Assembly (NCBI GenBank): GCA_010094025.1 | Contig: ML991834.1 | Location: 114,019 to 178,018, forward strand | DNA length: 64,000 nucleotides | Direction: 5' to 3' | From: Viridothelium virens | Taxonomy: Eukaryota; Ascomycota; Dothideomycetes; Trypetheliales; Trypetheliaceae | Shown here: piece by piece, positions 10,498-22,409 of the stretch | Layout: the number at the start of each line of letters is the position of its first letter | How positions within the stretch are numbered: position 1 is the first letter of the stretch | The notes under the pieces: generated by a model | The model's database searches: none | Seen by the model: only the letters and a program-made list of their open reading frames with translations | Told to the model about the DNA's origin: nothing | Position numbers and translations under genes: made by a program

Positions 10498-13187
10498 TCA
10501 CATGATTTGATCCTGTGTCAAGCCTCCGGTGGCCTCCTGTCCTTCCATGGCGTCTCCATTGCCCTGGTTGGAATAACGAACGAAGCTTAGGCCGAGTGGA
10601 CGACCACCATACTGATAACCGGTGAATTTGGCTATTGAGTGTCAGTCAAGGATCGTACATAATGACTGGGTAATGAGGCAGGGCAAGGCTTACAAATCGC
10701 GGTCTCAGAATTGTCCGCACTGTCGAATTCGACAACACCAGTTCCACGAGAGCGTCCATTCTGTTCGTACTGGATTTCGGCCCGTTCGACTTTACCGATC
10801 GTTGTGAACAGTTCCACCAGATCCTCGTTGCTTGTAGACCACGGAAGCTATTCTTGTTAGCTCGATTTGCCATAGGGAGGGCGATCAATCTTACGTTGCG
10901 GACGTAGATTGTCTGGCTACGCTCTCCACCCGAAGTAGCAAAATCGGTGAAAGGATTGGGGGCAGCTGAAGCAGCGCCACCAGCATCATAACCTCCAGCA
11001 CCACCGCCCCCGTATCCGCCAGCACCGCCAGCAACACCACCAGCACCACCGCCATGGAATCCACCACGTCCACCACCAAATCCTCCTCCTCCATATCCAC
11101 CACGTCCTCCAAACCCACCTCGAGGGCCTCCGTAACCACCACGACCATAGCCGCCACCGAATCCGCCACGTCCGTAACCTCCTCCACCGAAAGAAGGAGC
11201 AGCGAAGCGATCTTCACGAACCTCGAGTGGGCGACCTTGCCATTCATACCCGTTGAACTGCATGATAGCGTTGCGTGCATCTTCCGGGCTTTCGAAAGCG
11301 ACAATTCCGGATCCCTTTGGGCGACCGTCCGGAGCGACGTGGACATCGGCGCGGATGACAGAGCCTTGGTGAGCTTGACGTAAATCAGTTAGATGATCAT
11401 ATTCGAATGCAAATCCTGTCCCTATCCGAGCGTAAAATTCCCCAAGGGTAAAGAAAGCTTACCGGCTTGACGGAAAAGATCCTTCAGATCTTGCCATCCA
11501 ACAGTAAATGGTAGCTATACGGAGTTTTAGCCAAAGAGAGTTTTCCCTATTGAACGTTCAGCAGAAAGGAAGCGGGTTATTGACGAACGTTTGCGACGTA
11601 AATTTGACGTCCACCAGCACCACCAGCACCACCACCGGCAGCACCGTAGCCACCACCGCCTCCTCCGAGTCCGCCGCGACCGGCACCTCCATCGAATCCG
11701 CCGCGGCCCGGCGCGCCTGTGAAGCGAGGTTCGGCTTCTCGGTCCTAGCCAAAGCTTCAGTCACAAAGCCTTCTTGAAGAGGAGAGGCCTCGCTGTTGAG
11801 TGTGAATAATTGAACTTACTTCACGAACGTAGACGAGTCGACCCATCAAGTTTTGATTACTGAGGGTGTTGACCGCCTGTTGGGCTTGTTCCCTTGTCGC
11901 ATATTCCACAATACTGGCTTTTGCATTAGCTGCTGAACGTGTGCGCGAGGTGTAGCAATGCTTACCCGCATCCCTACATGTTTAAGGGAACCAGTCCCAC
12001 CCGTCAACCCAGCTCCATCAAAAAAAGAACCAAAAACAAGACACAACCGGATAAACCAGTCACGATTTTGCCCACCTTCGACATTCCATTTGGAAGTAAT
12101 AACACATCCGCAAACAACACCTCCCCGGCTGAAAGGTACGTTAGTTGGTTCGAAAACAAGCCACAAGCACCATCGCAGCCCTACCTTGCCTCATGAAGTC
12201 CTTCAGGTGGTGCCATTTGACATCGTAGGATAGGTTGCCGACATAGACCCGGCGGTCTTGCTGGGAGGAATCGCGTAAGTTTTGCATCATGTGCTCTTTC
12301 GCGGCCGCGCGATCTTCGAAACTCCGGACGGGGGGAGCGTTGCGAGCGGCACCGTAAGACCCAGAATATCCTCCAGAAGCACCCTGTCCGCCGGTCATAG
12401 GAGAACGCGAACGACGGTCGTTGCGACGATAGTCCTCACGGCTTCGGGAGCGACTACGGGGTGAGTACGAACGGCGGCTGCGGCGCGGGCTGCGCGAACG
12501 ACGACGAGGAGAACGAGATCTCTCACGCTGGAGGGGGATTAGTTTCGGAGAGTCGGCACACAGGAGATGATGTGAATCAGTAATGTGTAACGGGGTTGGA
12601 TGAAGGAGAAAAAGAGGTCTGTGTTCAACTCGGCTGGATCCGACGGAGAAAGCTCGAGCCTCCGAGGTCTCAGAGAGGAGACTCGAGAGGAGGCTGAATG
12701 GAGACTTATTCCGACAGATTATGACTGAGTCCAGGTAGTTTCACTTGTTGGAAGTGAGGAAAGTGAAAGATCGGGCAACGATTTTCCGATCTGCCACGGA
12801 CGTTCACAGCGATCACTCGCTTGTCGGGCGTTTGAATGGTTCAGCCACGAATCTGATGGCGAGAGTTTGTGAAACGTTGAAAGGCTGCGATTGAGCTCGG
12901 CAGCTGGCACAGCGGCGGTGGTGGACCCCCACCTCTGAGAATTTGCTGACACGGGGGCAAGAAAGGTGTAGCTGCAAGTGAGATGTGCATCGACGATAGG
13001 AGATCAAAGAAACTTACCCCGTGGGGACGGTAGCTGTCCGAGTCTGCCAAAATCTGAAGTGAGTGCACTGGGCTAAGAAGCACCACCGGCGGCGAACGAG
13101 AGCGATGGTGGTGTAAGCCAGTCGCTGCAAGCCGGGTGCGCCAGAGCGATCCTTAGCTGGGTGGGGGAGGGGAAGGCACTTACCCAT
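10498..13187 (-). CDS. Three-RRM SR/RGG RNA-binding protein (Gbp2/Hrb1 type)
   Basis: Eleven coding exons on the minus strand: 13187-13184, 13043-13018, 12527-12185, 12128-12076, 11973-11966, 11913-11820, 11744-11589, 11514-11463, 11374-10895, 10847-10694, and the last from about 10629 to 10498. The order is a short start, an RS-rich segment (RSRSPRR-type), RRM1 (RNP2 VYVGNL, RNP1 KGCGIVEY), a GGY/RGG linker, RRM2 (IYVANL, KGSGIVAF), a long RGG/GGYGG linker and RRM3 (IYVRNLP, RGTGVVEF). This is the layout of yeast Gbp2 and Hrb1, shuttling SR proteins that bind the THO/TREX complex and quality-control mRNA export. A THO subunit gene lies 5 kb away, which is probably coincidence. The ATG exon carries only four coding bases, and the exon-5 length is 8 nt. 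Confidence 0.85.
11966..11973 (-). other. 8-nt microexon inside RRM1
   Basis: The exon GGATGCGG is flanked by AG and GTAAG. It joins an upstream exon ending in codons for Ser-Lys (intron 12075-11974) to a downstream exon starting at 11913 (intron 11965-11914). It supplies Gly-Cys-Gly of the RNP1 motif KGCGIVEY. Without it the frame and the motif are lost. Confidence 0.75.
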
Positions 13188-15824
13188 TGTAGTGAGTGGT
13201 GGATGGTGCTCAGAATGTTTGAACAGTTATGGGCTTGCCTGTTACTGCAGGATTGGCACCTGGGAAGGCACGACAGGGATTTTCAGAGGGAGGGACAGAG
13301 GAGGAGCTCCGCGGTGTGCGGCGAGCGAGTGAGTGATTTTGGCAAAGGACCAGTCAGAGTGCCTAGGTGACAAATTGAGAGTGTTAGCTAGAGCAGTGGA
13401 GCGGGTCCGGGATGCAGGTGAAGAAGAGAAGCAATGCAGTTGACGAGTTGCCTAATTTTCTGCCTTGCGCTCGAGTACCCAAAAGCACCGAAGAGCCACC
13501 CCAAGCACCCACAGCTTACTGATGCTGCTGCTGCTGCCACAGCCGGGTGCGGGTAGGGCCTCTGCGCGTAATGGCCCGGCGGGCTCGTCTGCTGCTGCTC
13601 GGGATGCACCTTTGCAGCCCACACGCTGCTCGTGCCGCTGGAGGAGGGAGCTGGGGAGGCTTGGAGATACCTACCACACGTGGAGATGCAGGAGACGCGA
13701 CGTGTGCTCCGGCAGCAACGGTGGCGTCGACCTGGTTCAAATGCTGACGGAGGTCACTGCGAGAGGCAATCCGCTCGCTGGCCAATGGTGACGCGTACCC
13801 GGGATGGGGGAGTACGGAAAAGCTGGAAGATGATGAACGGCAAACCCCAGGAAGACGGTAGCGGAGGTAGGGTAGCTCTGAGAAGCAGACGGCGGGTGTG
13901 GAGGGTCCAGCAACTGCAGAGGCGACAACCTGGTAGACAGAAAGGAAAAGGTGCAGTGCAAGCCGCTGCGCATGAGTTAGTGAGCTTTGGCTTAGCTGCC
14001 CGTGCTTGGCCTTGGCTGCTTAGCTACGGCAACGCGCGACGACCGTAAGGCTCCATGGGCTCTCGCGTGCGCACGGAACTGCATCGCGGAAGCTAACCAT
14101 CTCTGCCATGGCACAGTCTGGAAAGGCCGGCCAATCCGCGCCGCCTCGGCCGATGGCCTCATCAAAAAAATATTCCCGGCCTACCACGCCGACCCTTCAA
14201 GGTACGGAGTATTAGCACAGTACGCTTCAATCGACGGAGTTCGGAATTTGTATCGGGACCATCATCTACTGTCAAGTTCGTATGTCTGAAGACGTTCTGT
14301 GTCAATTATCCTCCAAGGACCACAATCACAGTCATCCCTCCTGTTTCTGCCGCTGCTCCGATATGCCCGAGCAGTCACGACATGCCTCCCTCCAGCAGGC
14401 TTGATCCGAGTCTATAAGCCAGCCACACCTCACGTCGGCAGCTGGACTTCCATTCATCCCGCGCTGGCTAATGCGCCTTCATCTGAATCTGGCCAGGTAC
14501 GATGGGTACTCGACGTGTTTCGAGATCCGGCAGCCTGGAACTCTCTCAATCATTAAGGGAGCTACTTTAGGCAGCAACGAGTGCCCCTCTCCTACATACA
14601 GTCTTCCGTTCCATTCACTTCCGATGGTCAGCGTGAAGACTGACTGCAGCGTTGTGTGCCGCAAACGGCGTGATTTAACCATCCATATATACATGCAATA
14701 TTATACACCTAGCGTCTCACCATCCAGACGAAATTCATGAGCGGCAGTTGCACTTTCGAAGCTCCAAATCCCAAGCCAGCCTTGCACCTCGTGAAACGTC
14801 ATCGAACGAAAATTTGACTAAAGTTTCACTCATCGACCAATCATTGCTCAAGGATAACGAAAAAAAATGTACCGGTCTGGATGTGTTTTTCGGCGAACCC
14901 TGGGTCAAAGCTCTGGATGTTCGTCGGATGCCATTGGTGCAGCAAAAATTGGATAAAGGGAGCCACATCGTGTGCTGCTTCGTACCTCGTTCCTCTCCTT
15001 CCTGAAAGATCAATGATGATACCTTGCACTCCACTTTATTGCTTTGCTTTTCCAAGGCATTGACCTCCCGTTCAACAGGTATAGATCAAGGCGCCGACTA
15101 TGCACCCTGCCTCCAGGGATAACCGCTACTTCTCTTATATGCACCTCGACTCAAACAATACCACCTTAGCCTCAATGTGGCGTCAGACACGAGATCCTTC
15201 CATGATCAATTGATGTGCATATGCAATGCAGTGTACTCGTGCAATGAAACCCTTTCAAGTTAAGAAAAAGTATTACACGGGTTTTGTAAAGCTCTTTCTG
15301 TAACGAGTGAACAGAGGATACAGAGACTACTTACCTTGGCACAATCGCTCCTGCTGAGAAAATCAAAAATTCCTCCTTGATCGACCGGACATGTAGTTCT
15401 GACTCATAATAGCCTCTTTACAATAAATTTCAAGCTTTTGTTTTCGTCTGTGCGAAATCGGTACTTATTAAGCTGAATCGCAGCCCTCAACTCTGATCAT
15501 GAACTTCGATCAGTTCGCATTGCGCAAGCGCAAAGCTATAGTATTGGATCATGACGATTTGCATACTGGAAATATCATTATCTTGGATCGAGAGTGAGTG
15601 TATTGTGACCGTCGGCCATCGCAGCGGAAGCGGTGTTTTCTGCCCCACCATGACGGTCAAGACCTTCTGCCTGCCGTGAGATCTCCATCAAACTGCTACT
15701 GAACTCGCAACCTTGTACATCGTTGCCTCCACCTCTCCATAATCTCTCATTGCGCCGGTCCTTTTGCATCCAGCTAAATCGAAGGCTCAATAAAAGCTTC
15801 TTCCAAATCCGTCGACGGTCCGCC
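13188..15824. other. Gene-poor intergenic region
   Basis: About 2.6 kb with no supported gene. The first few hundred bases are probably promoter and 5' leader of the Gbp2-like gene. A CTG run occurs near 13520. The many open frames between 13380 and 14050 on both strands reflect high GC. Frames at 14299-15063 match nothing I know. A TACGGAGTA motif sits at 14203-14211. The NEDD8 promoter lies at the right end. Confidence 0.4.
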
Positions 15825-16183
15825 ATGCAGATCAAGTAAGCTTCTTTCCCTCCCTCCCTCCCCGCATTAACTCTTTCTGACAATGCCACCTCTAGGGTTC
15901 GCACTCTCACCGGCAAAGAGATTGAGTTAGACATCGAACCCGACTACAAGGTACATCACTCTTCGCCCGTGCATCCCCAAACCGCGCAGGCTATTGACGT
16001 AGCTTGACACAGGTCTCCCGCATAAAGGAGCGAGTCGAGGAGAAAGAAGGTATCCCGCCCGTACAACAACGTCTCATCTTCGGTGGAAAACAGATGGCGG
16101 ATGATAAGACGGCGGAGGAATATGGCCTCGAGGGCGGAGCGACGTTGCATCTGGTCTTGGCACTGCGTGGTGGCTACGCTTGA
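15825..16183 (+). CDS. RUB1: NEDD8 / Rub1 ubiquitin-like modifier
   Basis: Three exons: 15825-15835, 15896-15950 and 16013-16183, giving a ubiquitin-fold protein of about 78 residues starting [18 protein letters not shown]. The tail reads LVLALRGG followed by Tyr-Ala. Alanine four residues before the di-glycine marks NEDD8, where ubiquitin has arginine. The two residues after Gly-Gly must be removed by a processing protease before activation by the Ula1-Uba3 E1. The mature protein is attached to cullins and so activates cullin-RING ubiquitin ligases. Intron 1 contains a TCCC run (15848-15863). Confidence 0.95.
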
Positions 16184-16599
16184 ATAGGCGGTGGGAAGAC
16201 ATTACCAGCGCTAAAGGAGCAAGGTGACGACAACGTGACTATCGGGATAGGAAGGAATGATGGATGGTGGGGGGCATTGGGTTGGCGATGGCGTTGCGGT
16301 TACACATGGTACCAAGGCATACACTCTGGTGGTAGAGAATACTCTGAAACGAGGGAGGGGGGTGTGGTATTCGAATGACTGGTCATGAGATTACTACCTA
16401 TGCTACGAATACACCGGGACCCAGCTGATGACACCACTGCTTATGCTCTATCCATTTAAAAAGCCGATGATAGTGTCCTTACCCTGGAAACATGCCAAGC
16501 ATTCAATTCATTCCCATCCCAGATTCCGAGGACATCCTTCGTGATACACGTCTGCCCAAACGCCCACGCTAATCAAAAGCAGAACATGATCCGAACTGC
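16184..16599. other. Convergent intergenic region
   Basis: The 3' regions of NEDD8 (plus) and elongin A (minus). I see no gene here. Confidence 0.5.
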
Positions 16600-17667
16600 T
16601 CAAACCCTTGTCTTCTTCTTCGTCACGAAGACATTCTCGAGCTTCCTCTTCCTGCTGTTGAACGGAGAGTTGACTGTCACTGGAAAGCTCTTCTCAGGCG
16701 TGTGTACCTTTTCGATGCTCGTAGGCTCAGGTGCCGTTGCCTTCGCCGATGGTGAACCTGCTGTCGCAGGAGGAGTAGTATCTCCGGTCGATGGCTTCGA
16801 ATTGTTTGGTCCCTGACCCATCTGGATCGCCTTCAGTCTTCGCTCCTTCTCCTTTGAGACTTCGAGATCCAACTGCCTCTGCATCTGTGACTTCGGAGCT
16901 CGTCCCGGCGCAAAGATCTTCACCGGCACACGTGGAGGTGAGGTTCGGCGCTTTGGCTGGAGGCCACTATGTCCAATCGTGCTCGCCATTGCAGGCTTCG
17001 GTGGAGGGAGCATTCCCTTCGGCACCTGTGTGACGCGACTCGATCGATTCGCCAGCAAATGCGTCGGTGTCGTCATTCTCCCAGAAGCGCTATCACCTCC
17101 CTTCTTCTTCATCTTTTCCAGTGCGCTCATCTTTGGTTTTGGCGCTGGGCCTCGCAGCCATCCTCCAGTTTCGCCCTTCTTCCCAGTTACGCGCCCATCT
17201 TGAAATGCTAGGTTCGAGCGATCTCCATCCCATCGGACCAGATTCGTGGCTCGACCAGTCTTTCCCGGATCCAGCGCTTTCGGGATGAATGTGCTTTTGC
17301 TTTCCTCTTTCGCGTCACGGTGCTTAGTCAACGCCTCCTGCAGCTTCTTTTCGCTTTCCTTGCGTTCCTCTGCGACGTCGTCTTGTAGCTTGTAGTATAC
17401 CTTCCGCCAATTTGTCGGCTCCTTGAAATCGCGGGTGCGCTTCTCCCAGCCGGGGATGTCAGACTTGATAAGGTGGAACCAGACTTCGCCTGTGTGGGTG
17501 CGGATTTGAGGGGAGTTCTTCTCAATGTTACGGAGTTGATCAGGATTTTCGAGTTTAAGTAAGATGGGGCGGATGAGAGGGTAGGGAGTGTCGCCGACGT
17601 CGTCGAGATGAGAGATGTTTTTGACGCAGAGACGCCGGGACATGTCGAGAAGGGAGGAGGCAGGCAT
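16600..17667 (-). CDS. ELA1: Elongin A (RNA polymerase II elongation / ubiquitin ligase subunit)
   Basis: The frame continues 22 codons upstream to 17733, but that codon is TTG, so the ATG at 17667 (MPASSLLDM) is taken, giving 355 residues. The N-terminal 110 residues match the elongin A domain: an F-box-like segment with LCVKNISHLDDVG and PYPLIRPIL, then LRNIEKNSPQI, VWFHLIKSDIP and PTNWRKVYY. The rest is basic and disordered (KMKKKGG, RKRK and KKKTR near the end, likely nuclear signals). In yeast Ela1 pairs with elongin C and cullin 3 to ubiquitinate stalled RNA polymerase II. The gene is divergent from THO subunit 7, with 504 bp between the starts. Confidence 0.88.
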   Translation of the reverse strand: MPASSLLDMSRRLCVKNISHLDDVGDTPYPLIRPILLKLENPDQLRNIEKNSPQIRTHTGEVWFHLIKSDIPGWEKRTRDFKEPTNWRKVYYKLQDDVAEERKESEKKLQEALTKHRDAKEESKSTFIPKALDPGKTGRATNLVRWDGDRSNLAFQDGRVTGKKGETGGWLRGPAPKPKMSALEKMKKKGGDSASGRMTTPTHLLANRSSRVTQVPKGMLPPPKPAMASTIGHSGLQPKRRTSPPRVPVKIFAPGRAPKSQMQRQLDLEVSKEKERRLKAIQMGQGPNNSKPSTGDTTPPATAGSPSAKATAPEPTSIEKVHTPEKSFPVTVNSPFNSRKRKLENVFVTKKKTRV

Positions 17668-18171
17668 GGTGAAAACAAATACCGAAAACCACGGTCTAGC
17701 TCTAGGATTTGTAAAAGTAGTCGATACTTTCAAACGGACACAGCGAGAATGAGAAACGCAACGCAGTGCGAGCTTCCGTCAGTAGTTGGAAGACGGTAGA
17801 CGTTATGAACGTTGGTTCGCCAAATGTAAAGAGGAAAATGCAGACATGATTGCACAAGCGAAGGCGAGTCTATATATATTCAATGGAGAAGCCGCCAAAC
17901 GCGAAAAATAGCATTGATGCATTGAGGTTCTTATTGTCCTCAGTCTGAATAGGCCGGAACAGAACAATAGAATGTCACAGGTGACGTTGGTACCACTCTA
18001 ATCACTGCGTGCACAGACCACTCCGCTCAGCGGCGCGAACCGCGCATGCTTTAAAGAATTCGTACAAGATTGAGCAACGATTGGGAATTTTCGCATTCAG
18101 TTGACTTTCCGACTCACCACCCTACCACCCTATATCGACCCGCTTTCACTCAAGAGATCTTTGAATCTACC
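17668..18171. promoter_or_regulatory. Divergent promoter region ELA1 / THO7
   Basis: 504 bp between two start codons facing away from each other. It holds the TATA-like run TATATATATT near 17871-17880. Both genes act in transcription elongation or mRNA export, so shared control is possible but not shown. Confidence 0.45.
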
Positions 18172-19379
18172 ATGCCATCATACACATATGGGCCGGTGAG
18201 GCCGGCTGAAGAAGGTTCGAAGCTCTGGCTTTGTTGCAGACGTTACATATGCTCACCAAATTTCTAGATGCACTCCACTACGAGCGTTTGATGGGCGTAG
18301 AAGAGAAGCACTTCAAGAGAATCACCAAACGTCTCCTCGACTCCCAGTCCCTCATATCTCCCACCGCCTCACTTCCCACCCCACCGCCCGACGCTTCCAC
18401 CAACGACGACGACACCTCCGCCAACACCACCGAGAACAACATCCGCCAATGGCGCGAAGACATGCTCCTCGACTTCTCCACCATCGAAGCCAGCCTCATC
18501 CGGCTGCAACTCCTCCAACGCAGCAACCACCACGAACGCGAGCGCTATGCCCGTGAAAACGAGCACATCCAGCAGACCGCCTCCACCGTGCGCACCAGCA
18601 CCGCGACGCTCCGCCTCGAGCTCGCCGACGCGCAGCACACGCTCGAGACGCGCAAGGTGTACGACGCGCTCGCGGACAAGATCACGAGCAACAAGGCGCT
18701 GAAGCCGCGCGCGGAGCAGCATGCCAGCCTCGCGAAGCTGCAGGCGGAGATTGCGGAGCTGGATCGTGAGAGTAAGGAGTATGCGCGTACGTGGCGGGAG
18801 CGGAGGGAGCAGTTTGGCAGGATTGTGGAGGAGTGTCGCCAGTTGTTGAGCTTGATTAGGGATGAGAAGGAGGAGGCGGAGAGGAAGGAGGGGATGGATG
18901 GGGGCGCTGCGGGGGATGAGCATGAGGATGGGGTGGGGAGTGGAGAGGGAAGCCGGAATGCCACGCCGAGACTTGAGGGGGGTACGCCGCGGCTAGAGGG
19001 AGGAGCCACGCCGGGGTTGGATGTGGGTGCGGCGACGCCTTCGCAGAGCGGACATCTTACGCCGTTGCAAAAGCCAATGCCGAGTAGTCGGAGTAGGTTG
19101 GTGGAGGGATCGTCGGCAGCATCGAGCAGCCGGTTGTCCTCTCCTGGTAGACAAGAGCAGGATCAACACGTCAGTGATAATGCTGATGCTGGGATGGGGG
19201 AGGTTTCAGAAAGAGAGGGAAACGGAACACCAGCGGTCGATACGGAAATGGAGGAGGGAGAAGAAGGAGAGGAAGGAGAGGAAAGGGAGGAAAGGAGAGA
19301 CGCGGAGGACGGGGAGAATCAGCAGGACAAAGCAGAGCTGGACATCAATGGGCAGGCCGAAGTCATGGACGAAAGCTGA
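18172..19379 (+). CDS. THO complex subunit 7 (Thoc7/Mft1-like)
   Basis: Two exons, 18172-18195 and 18240-19379, joined by a 44-nt intron. The first gives MPSYTYGP; the second continues with TLHMLTKFLDALHYERLM and VEEKHFKRITKRLL. The N-terminal block, the ERLMGVEEK-type motif and the following coiled coil (about residues 70-230, heptad-rich and highly charged) fit the Tho7/Mft1 family. Its members are structural subunits of THO/TREX, which couples transcription to mRNA export and prevents R-loops. The C-terminal 150 residues are acidic and low in complexity, with GGTPRLEGG-type repeats and Glu-Glu runs. Confidence 0.8.
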
Positions 19380-20182
19380 GTGTCTTGTGTCATTGAATTC
19401 ATACTTTGGATTTTTTACTCAATTAGATGTGTTTGCTAGAAAGCTTTAAGCAGCTATAAATCTGTCCGGCTCAAGGAATGTCAAGATTATGCATATATAA
19501 TCTAACCACTGCCATCGATTTGTTTTGGCTTTGCAAAAGGTGCGTTTGTTGTGCTCTCGACTTCGGATAATAATATGTGGGTGAGTGCAGCGGAGTCGTT
19601 CTGCAGAAGGCAGTGCCAAAAGAGAGCAAGGGCGCTCTGCGGAGTACGGAGTATAGTTTGTTTAAACGACTGGCTGACGGAATTAGCTTATGTTCGTGAT
19701 AGCGTCGATTCCGATCCTTGTGTTGCTTGAGATCGGAGATCCGGAGGAGCTGGGGGACCGAACAATAGATCTGTTGCATCATCTATCTTTTTGTTCCTGC
19801 AGCTCTCGCGCCTCGGCAAACAAGCTATAATCCGACAGCCTGCTTTATTGAATCAGCCAAACCTTTCAATTCCATAAACTCCACCGGGCAGCGCCATGGA
19901 GTTCAGTGCAAATACTGAGTGTCTTGGCTGATGTCATCCAACAGCTTCGCTTCATTGAACTTTCACATCTGTAAGACAGCCCTGCCATTCACTCGCCCTT
20001 CACGTCGTTTAATCCACGTGCTTTTCCCATACATGTTTTTTCATCTCAGATCTACTGCTGACTGAGACTCCCAACAACAGATTGACGCTTGCACGCTAAG
20101 GATCCTCCAAACGTAAACGACTCCTGCCACCCCAGCTGCCTCTATAAAATCTACGGTCGACCTCTACATCTTCCGAGCCACA
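19380..20182. other. Intergenic region THO7 - sterol acyltransferase
   Basis: About 800 bp of non-coding sequence with no supported gene. It contains the motif TACGGAGTA at 19645-19653 and, near the right end, a pyrimidine-rich leader typical of fungal promoters. Confidence 0.4.
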
Positions 20183-22409
20183 ATGGAAGAATTATCTCAA
20201 GCTCAAAGACCTTCTCTACATGCCAATGACACTCTTGATCGCGCTCCTCGCCTCGCTGGACAAATATCTCGAGATGGAATCGCGAACCTCGACATCGACA
20301 AAGCAAACGGCAACATCAGTCTCGACGTCCCCATAGGCACGACTCCCGACGCCGGCAGCTCCAACCCAAGCGCCGCCGAATCCATCGTCTCAGACGACGA
20401 AGACTACGACACCATGAAGATCGACCCAGACGTCCTCGTGCGCGCCGCCAAAGGCATTCCCGGTCGCCAAGCTTCTGCATCTTCCTCGTCGTCCGCCTCT
20501 GCTGCTGGCGATGAGAAACAACAGCAGAATGGCGATGCACGGAAGACGGAAAAGTCGTCGAGCCTGCAGGTCAGACTCGAGAAGACGGGTCGGAGGGGCA
20601 GATACAAGCTCACGGCCGACGACCCTCAGATCCGAGACATCATTCGGCGCGGGCTGGAGCGAGAGGCGGCGCTGGACTCGCGCAAGCAGCGGTCGAGACT
20701 CCGGGATATTATCTTCACGCGGCAGTTTACGACGTTCGACCGGCAGAATCCAGCGACGGCGGACTCGCCTTTCTTCGGCTTTTTTACGTTGTTCTGGCTC
20801 TGCTTGATCGGGATGCTCGTGCGGGTGGCGATGTATAACTGGAAGATGTATGGGAGTGTGGTTGGCAAGCAAGATATGGTCAAGATGATGTTTGATCGGG
20901 ATGTTCTGGTCCTGGGCTTGACAGATGGAGCCTTATGCGGAGCAACTGCCGTTGGGTTGGGATTGCAAAAATTGATTCTCAAAGGTTACCTAGACTGGAA
21001 TAGATCGGGCTGGATTATTCAGAACATTTGGCAGGCGGTTTACCTCGCGGCTGCTATTGGCTTCACACAATACAGGGAATGGCCGTGGACGCACACGATT
21101 TTCGTAGTACTGCATTCAATGGTGTTTCTGATGAAGCAGCACAGTTATGCTTTTTACAATGGCTATTGTGAGAACAGAGGCCCCTCTCCTTTACCCTGCG
21201 AGCTGACAATTCCTTAGTATCTTCGTTGTTTAAACGGCGCAATGCACTCGAAGAAAAGCTAGACCAATTAGAGGACATGGAACCTGATTCTGCTGCTAGT
21301 CCACCAGTCTCACCTACTCTTCGCAAGCAAGATACTTCGATGACTACTTCATCTTCAGTTGATCAAAAGACGAACGACGTGCATAGAAGGCGAAGATCTT
21401 CCGGCCACCATTTCTTCAGCGAGAAATCGGAAGTCGCTAGCGTAGCAGCAGCGCTTGAATCGGGAAGATCTCTCGATCTAAACCAAATGCACGCATTCAA
21501 AGAGATCATCAAGGCGGAAATTGACAGTTTGAGTGAGGAATTGAAAGGAAAAGCTACGAGCGAAGCGAATGCCTATCCCAAAAATCTCACCCTCTCTAAC
21601 TTCGCAGACTGGACGTGTCTCCCTACGCTTGTTTATGAGCTGGAGTACCCCCGACAAGACAAGATCAACTGGTGGTACGTTGTCGAGAAAACGGCCGCGA
21701 CGTTTGGATGCATTGGCGTCATGATGGTGATTAGCCAGGCCTACCTCTATCCACCCATGGCGGAGACGGTGAGGATGAAAGAAGCTGGTGTCACGATACA
21801 CCAACGCATGGAGGAGTTCCCATGGATATTAGGCGATATGCTATTTCCATTACTTCTGGAGCAGCTTCTAACGTGGTACGTAATATGGGTAAGCTTGACC
21901 ACATACGTAACTCTTCACGTTTCTTGGCCGCTGATAGTCTTCAGGAATGCGTACTTAACGTCTTGGCGGAGCTTACGTGCTTTGCGGATCGTGGCTTCTA
22001 TGGTGCCTGGTGGAATAGCGTGTGAGTGAATGTCGCACAAATCAGTAGTACAGCTAGCTGATTTGCAAGAAGATCCTGGGACGAATACGCTCGAGACTGG
22101 AATCGACCAGTCCATAACTTTCTTCTTCGTCACGTCTACCGCTCCTCCATCTCGGCTTTCCACGTCAGCAAAGGAACGGCCACGTTCATCACCTTCTTTA
22201 TTTCGGCATGTGTCCACGAGCTTGTCATGGCTTGTCTGTTTCGAAAAGTTCGAGGATATCTTTTTACTATGCAGCTCCTACAGGTCCCGCTAGTAAGTCT
22301 AAGCAGAACTAAGCTACTCAAAGGCAGGGTGATTTTGGGGAACGTGATTTTCTGGATTGGGCTTTTCGTTGGGCCCAGCTTCTTGACGAGCTTATATTTG
22401 ATTTTGTGA
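20183..22409 (+). CDS. ARE2: Sterol O-acyltransferase (ACAT/ARE family, MBOAT)
   Basis: Four exons: 20183-21167, 21218-21888, 21945-22021 and 22073-22409, giving 689 residues. A disordered N-terminus of about 180 residues precedes the MBOAT core, which has many membrane spans. Family blocks seen are FTTFDRQNPATADSPFFGFF, MKQHSYAFYNGYLSSL, EYPRQDKINWWYVVEK, ADRGFYGAWWNS (about residue 569) and SACVHELVMA with the catalytic histidine near residue 626. The enzyme esterifies ergosterol with fatty acyl-CoA in the ER for storage in lipid droplets. In the conserved FYxDWWN motif the aspartate is replaced by alanine. The symbol is by family; ARE1 and ARE2 cannot be told apart here. Confidence 0.9.

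Noticed and set aside
17668-17733. Upstream extension of elongin A
   Set aside because: The first codon of the extension is TTG, and the family domain starts just after the ATG at 17667.
18369-19009. Two long antisense frames over the THO7 gene
   Set aside because: Leu/Arg- and Ser-rich shadows of the coiled-coil coding region.
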